Assembly: GCA_002402085.1 (NCBI GenBank)
Contig: NVVB01000035.1
Span: 12,594 to 20,126 of the forward strand
DNA length: 7,533 nucleotides
DNA from: Gammaproteobacteria bacterium
GTDB taxonomy: Bacteria; Pseudomonadota; Gammaproteobacteria; Pseudomonadales; UBA3067
Direction: 5' to 3'
The notes beneath the pieces are model-generated. The model worked only from the letters and a program-made list of their open reading frames with translations. It had not been told where the DNA came from and did not search any database. Positions 5,542 through 7,533 of the stretch are shown piece after piece (the stretch's first letter is position 1; each line of letters starts with the position of its first letter). The translations under genes and the position numbers were made by a program.

Positions 5542-6300
5542 ATGGAAAACAAATCCACTCCTTACGCAGCAGATGAAATAGTCGTTCTTAAAAACGTAGT
5601 CAAGCACTACCCCCTAGGAAAAGTCACTGTAGAAGCGCTTAGAGGCATCGACCTAACACTTTATGCGGGCGAATTCGCTGCCATTGTTGGCGCCTCGGGA
5701 AGCGGTAAAAGCACCCTGCTGAATATGATTGGTTGCGTAGATTTACCCACCAGCGGTAGTGTGTTTATAAACGGCATTGAGATAGGAAAGCAAAACGATA
5801 AAGAACTTACACAACTACGTTTATATAATTTAGGATTTATTTTTCAGACCTTCAATTTGGTCAACGTCCTGAGCGTATTTCAAAATGTCGAAATGCCGTT
5901 ACTCTTACAAGGCCACTTCACCCGTAAAGAAAGACTACTTCGAGTCGATCAACTGTTGGATCGGGTTGGCTTACTGACTCACCGCAACCATCGCCCTAAT
6001 GAACTCTCCGGTGGGCAGCGACAAAGAGTATCAATCGCGCGCGCATTAGTGGGAAAACCCAAGATCGTACTCGCCGATGAGCCCACTGCCAATTTGGATT
6101 CCGTTACAGGCAAAGAGATCATCGACCTCATGCAAGAGATCAATAACGCCGACCAAACCACCTTTTTATTCTCCACCCATGACGAACGTGTGGTCTCTCG
6201 AGTACAACGAGTAATCCCTATCGAAGATGGTCTACTGACCGAACCCGACTATAACGCCGCGACAAGTCATTCTAATACTCGCCACACAGGAACCCGTTAA
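5542..6300 (+). CDS. ABC transporter ATP-binding protein, LolD/MacB type (252 aa)
   Basis: This is the ATPase of an ABC system of the type that drives lipoprotein release (LolD), macrolide/peptide export (MacB) or related periplasmic work. All nucleotide-binding motifs are intact: Walker A GASGSGKST (50-58), Q-loop Q102 in 'FIFQTFNLV', signature LSGGQ (155-159), Walker B 'IVLADEP' with catalytic E180, D-loop 'NLDS', and H213 in 'STHD'. 'YPLGKVTVEALRGIDL' at 23-38 and 'FNLV' after the Q-loop are typical of this subfamily, as is the length. The C-terminal 20 residues are polar and unlike the family core. AGGG at 5531-5534 lies seven bases before the ATG. The stop codon is followed after one base by the permease start, so the two genes are cotranscribed. 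The substrate is unknown. Confidence 0.9.
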   Translation: MENKSTPYAADEIVVLKNVVKHYPLGKVTVEALRGIDLTLYAGEFAAIVGASGSGKSTLLNMIGCVDLPTSGSVFINGIEIGKQNDKELTQLRLYNLGFIFQTFNLVNVLSVFQNVEMPLLLQGHFTRKERLLRVDQLLDRVGLLTHRNHRPNELSGGQRQRVSIARALVGKPKIVLADEPTANLDSVTGKEIIDLMQEINNADQTTFLFSTHDERVVSRVQRVIPIEDGLLTEPDYNAATSHSNTRHTGTR

Positions 6301-6301
6301 A

Positions 6302-7533
6302 ATGGTCACTGGGATGCTTGGGTTAATGAACCAACTGGCATGGCGTAGTCTCTGGAGCCATCGCGCAAAAAGTCTAGTGGTGGGTACTGTTATCGCCATG
6401 GGCGTATTTATACTGGTATTAGCCGATGCCATGCTCGACAGCATCTACGACGGCATGGAGTCCAGCATCACCTCCAGCATTACGGGCCAGCTGCAACTTT
6501 ATGACAAAGAGGCAGAAGATAAATTATCCCTAATGGGCACCCTGGGTAATTTTTTGACTGAACCACATTTCGGCCAAATTGACGACTTCGAAACAGTGCG
6601 TAAAACCGTTGAAGCACATCCCAACGTCGCAGCCGTAATTCCTATGGGCACCGACAGCGCGATGATATTCAGTGGTAACAGCATGGACCAAGCCCTACAA
6701 GAACTTCGCGATGCCATAGATCAGGCCAATCTTGAGCTTTCTCCTGAGCAAACCCTACTGGTTTTGAAATCACCGATCTCCCGTGTAAAAGCGATAGTGG
6801 AACATCTAAGCGATGAATATCAACTTATTGCCAAAATTACGGGGCAATCCGACAGCACCGTAACGGCTTTAAAGCATATCAACACCGTAAGCACTGAACA
6901 ATTTTGGCAAGAATTCGCGTTAAACCCAACGCAGCAATTACAATTTCTAGACACCCGAATCGCGCCCCTAGTAGACAATAGCCTGCCTATCTTTTTAGAG
7001 ATACTTGGCACTGACCTTGAACGTTTTCAAAAACATTTTGGGCGCTTTAAAATTGTCAAAGGCGCGAGTGTTCCACAAGGAAAACGAGGCCTTTTGATTA
7101 ATGACTTCCAATACGAAAAGATAATGAAAGACCGCATGGCCAGAGTCTTTGATTCAATTACTGAGCTTAAACAAAACGAAAACACACTCATTGCTGAGAA
7201 CCAAGCCCTGCAAGATTATATTGGTCGGCGCAGTAAAGAGTATAAAAAATGGATACTCTCATTTGATGGCCACACGGCCGAAAAAATCGCTGTCGAACTG
7301 CGTCAATTCCTAGGGCTACCAAAAGCCTCATTAGAATTACTGATTCCGCGATTTATGGACCTCACTGACGACAACTTCGAGCGCCGTAAGGCCTTCTTTT
7401 ACGAACGCATACGGCCAGAGATCAATCTCTACCCTATCGATATTGGCGATGACCTTACCCTTAATAAATTCGGCAACGGCGAATCCCAACGGGTTCGTTT
7501 ATATGGCACGTATAAATTTGATGGCGTTGAAAA
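6302..7533 (+). CDS. ABC transporter permease, FtsX/MacB/LolC type, N-terminal part (at least 410 aa, runs off the window)
   Basis: The frame is open from ATG 6302 through the right edge (410 codons plus two bases). The N-terminus 'NQLAWRSLWSHRAKSLVVG' has the family pattern of a short cytoplasmic helix followed by a first membrane segment at about 25-43. Everything after that, over 360 residues, is hydrophilic and should be periplasmic. Residues 376-410 ('YPIDIGDDLTLNKF' to 'YGTYKFDGVE') resemble the end of the usual MacB-type periplasmic domain ('GD.l.l...v.G...f'). The stretch between contains two helical, charged insertions, about 126-248 and 271-375, the latter including a likely coiled coil near 281-318. 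The remaining membrane helices should lie beyond the window. AGGA at 6288-6291 is 10 bases before the ATG; in-frame ATGs at 6314 and 6326 are alternative starts. It pairs with the upstream ATPase. Confidence 0.8.
   Translation, partial: MVTGMLGLMNQLAWRSLWSHRAKSLVVGTVIAMGVFILVLADAMLDSIYDGMESSITSSITGQLQLYDKEAEDKLSLMGTLGNFLTEPHFGQIDDFETVRKTVEAHPNVAAVIPMGTDSAMIFSGNSMDQALQELRDAIDQANLELSPEQTLLVLKSPISRVKAIVEHLSDEYQLIAKITGQSDSTVTALKHINTVSTEQFWQEFALNPTQQLQFLDTRIAPLVDNSLPIFLEILGTDLERFQKHFGRFKIVKGASVPQGKRGLLINDFQYEKIMKDRMARVFDSITELKQNENTLIAENQALQDYIGRRSKEYKKWILSFDGHTAEKIAVELRQFLGLPKASLELLIPRFMDLTDDNFERRKAFFYERIRPEINLYPIDIGDDLTLNKFGNGESQRVRLYGTYKFDGVE

Noticed and set aside
5979..7011. Four minus-strand frames opposite the ABC genes
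   Set aside because: All lie antisense to the intact ATPase and permease frames and encode no recognisable motif.

Overview
The window looks like a chromosomal segment of a Gram-negative, most likely gammaproteobacterial, hydrocarbon- or methane-oxidising bacterium. The evidence is two membrane subunits of the copper-dependent particulate methane/ammonia/hydrocarbon monooxygenase family (PmoC/AmoC), an outer-membrane TorF-type putative porin, and a LolD/MacB-type ABC module. Base composition by eye is in the mid-40s percent GC. No RNA gene, CRISPR array, transposase or phage gene was seen. The exact genus and the monooxygenase substrate cannot be fixed from this sequence.

Layout. (1) The 5' end of a thioesterase-like gene runs off the left edge on the minus strand (1-115). 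(2) A gene-poor stretch (116-820) holds one small plus-strand ORF with a very good ribosome binding site (339-509). (3) A signal-peptide-bearing TorF-family porin (821-1531, +) faces a phosphotriesterase-like lactonase/hydrolase (1673-2611, -); tandem inverted repeats that look like a two-way terminator lie between them. (4) A 338-bp divergent region separates the lactonase from a solitary pmoC-like gene (2950-3771, +). It faces, tail to tail, a second solitary pmoC-like gene (3952-4785, -), with a perfect 36-bp palindrome between them. (5) A 756-bp region without a large gene follows (4786-5541). Its right part is strikingly A+C-rich on the plus strand, and it holds two weak small-ORF candidates. 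(6) An ABC transporter ATPase (5542-6300, +) and its permease (6302 to beyond the right edge, +) form an operon with a 1-base gap.

How the parts may fit together. The two PmoC proteins both keep all six metal-ligand residues known from the family, so both look usable, yet no pmoA or pmoB accompanies either. They are therefore 'orphan' C subunits that would have to join A and B subunits encoded elsewhere. The porin and the lactonase could be functionally linked to hydrocarbon use, but that is inference from position only. A palindrome of the form TTATTGA-N2-TCAATAA recurs in two intergenic regions, with related weaker forms in two others. It is a candidate shared operator, although two of the four copies sit inside terminator-like hairpins. 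The ABC pair resembles lipoprotein-release or macrolide-export type machines, with an unusually large periplasmic region in the permease.
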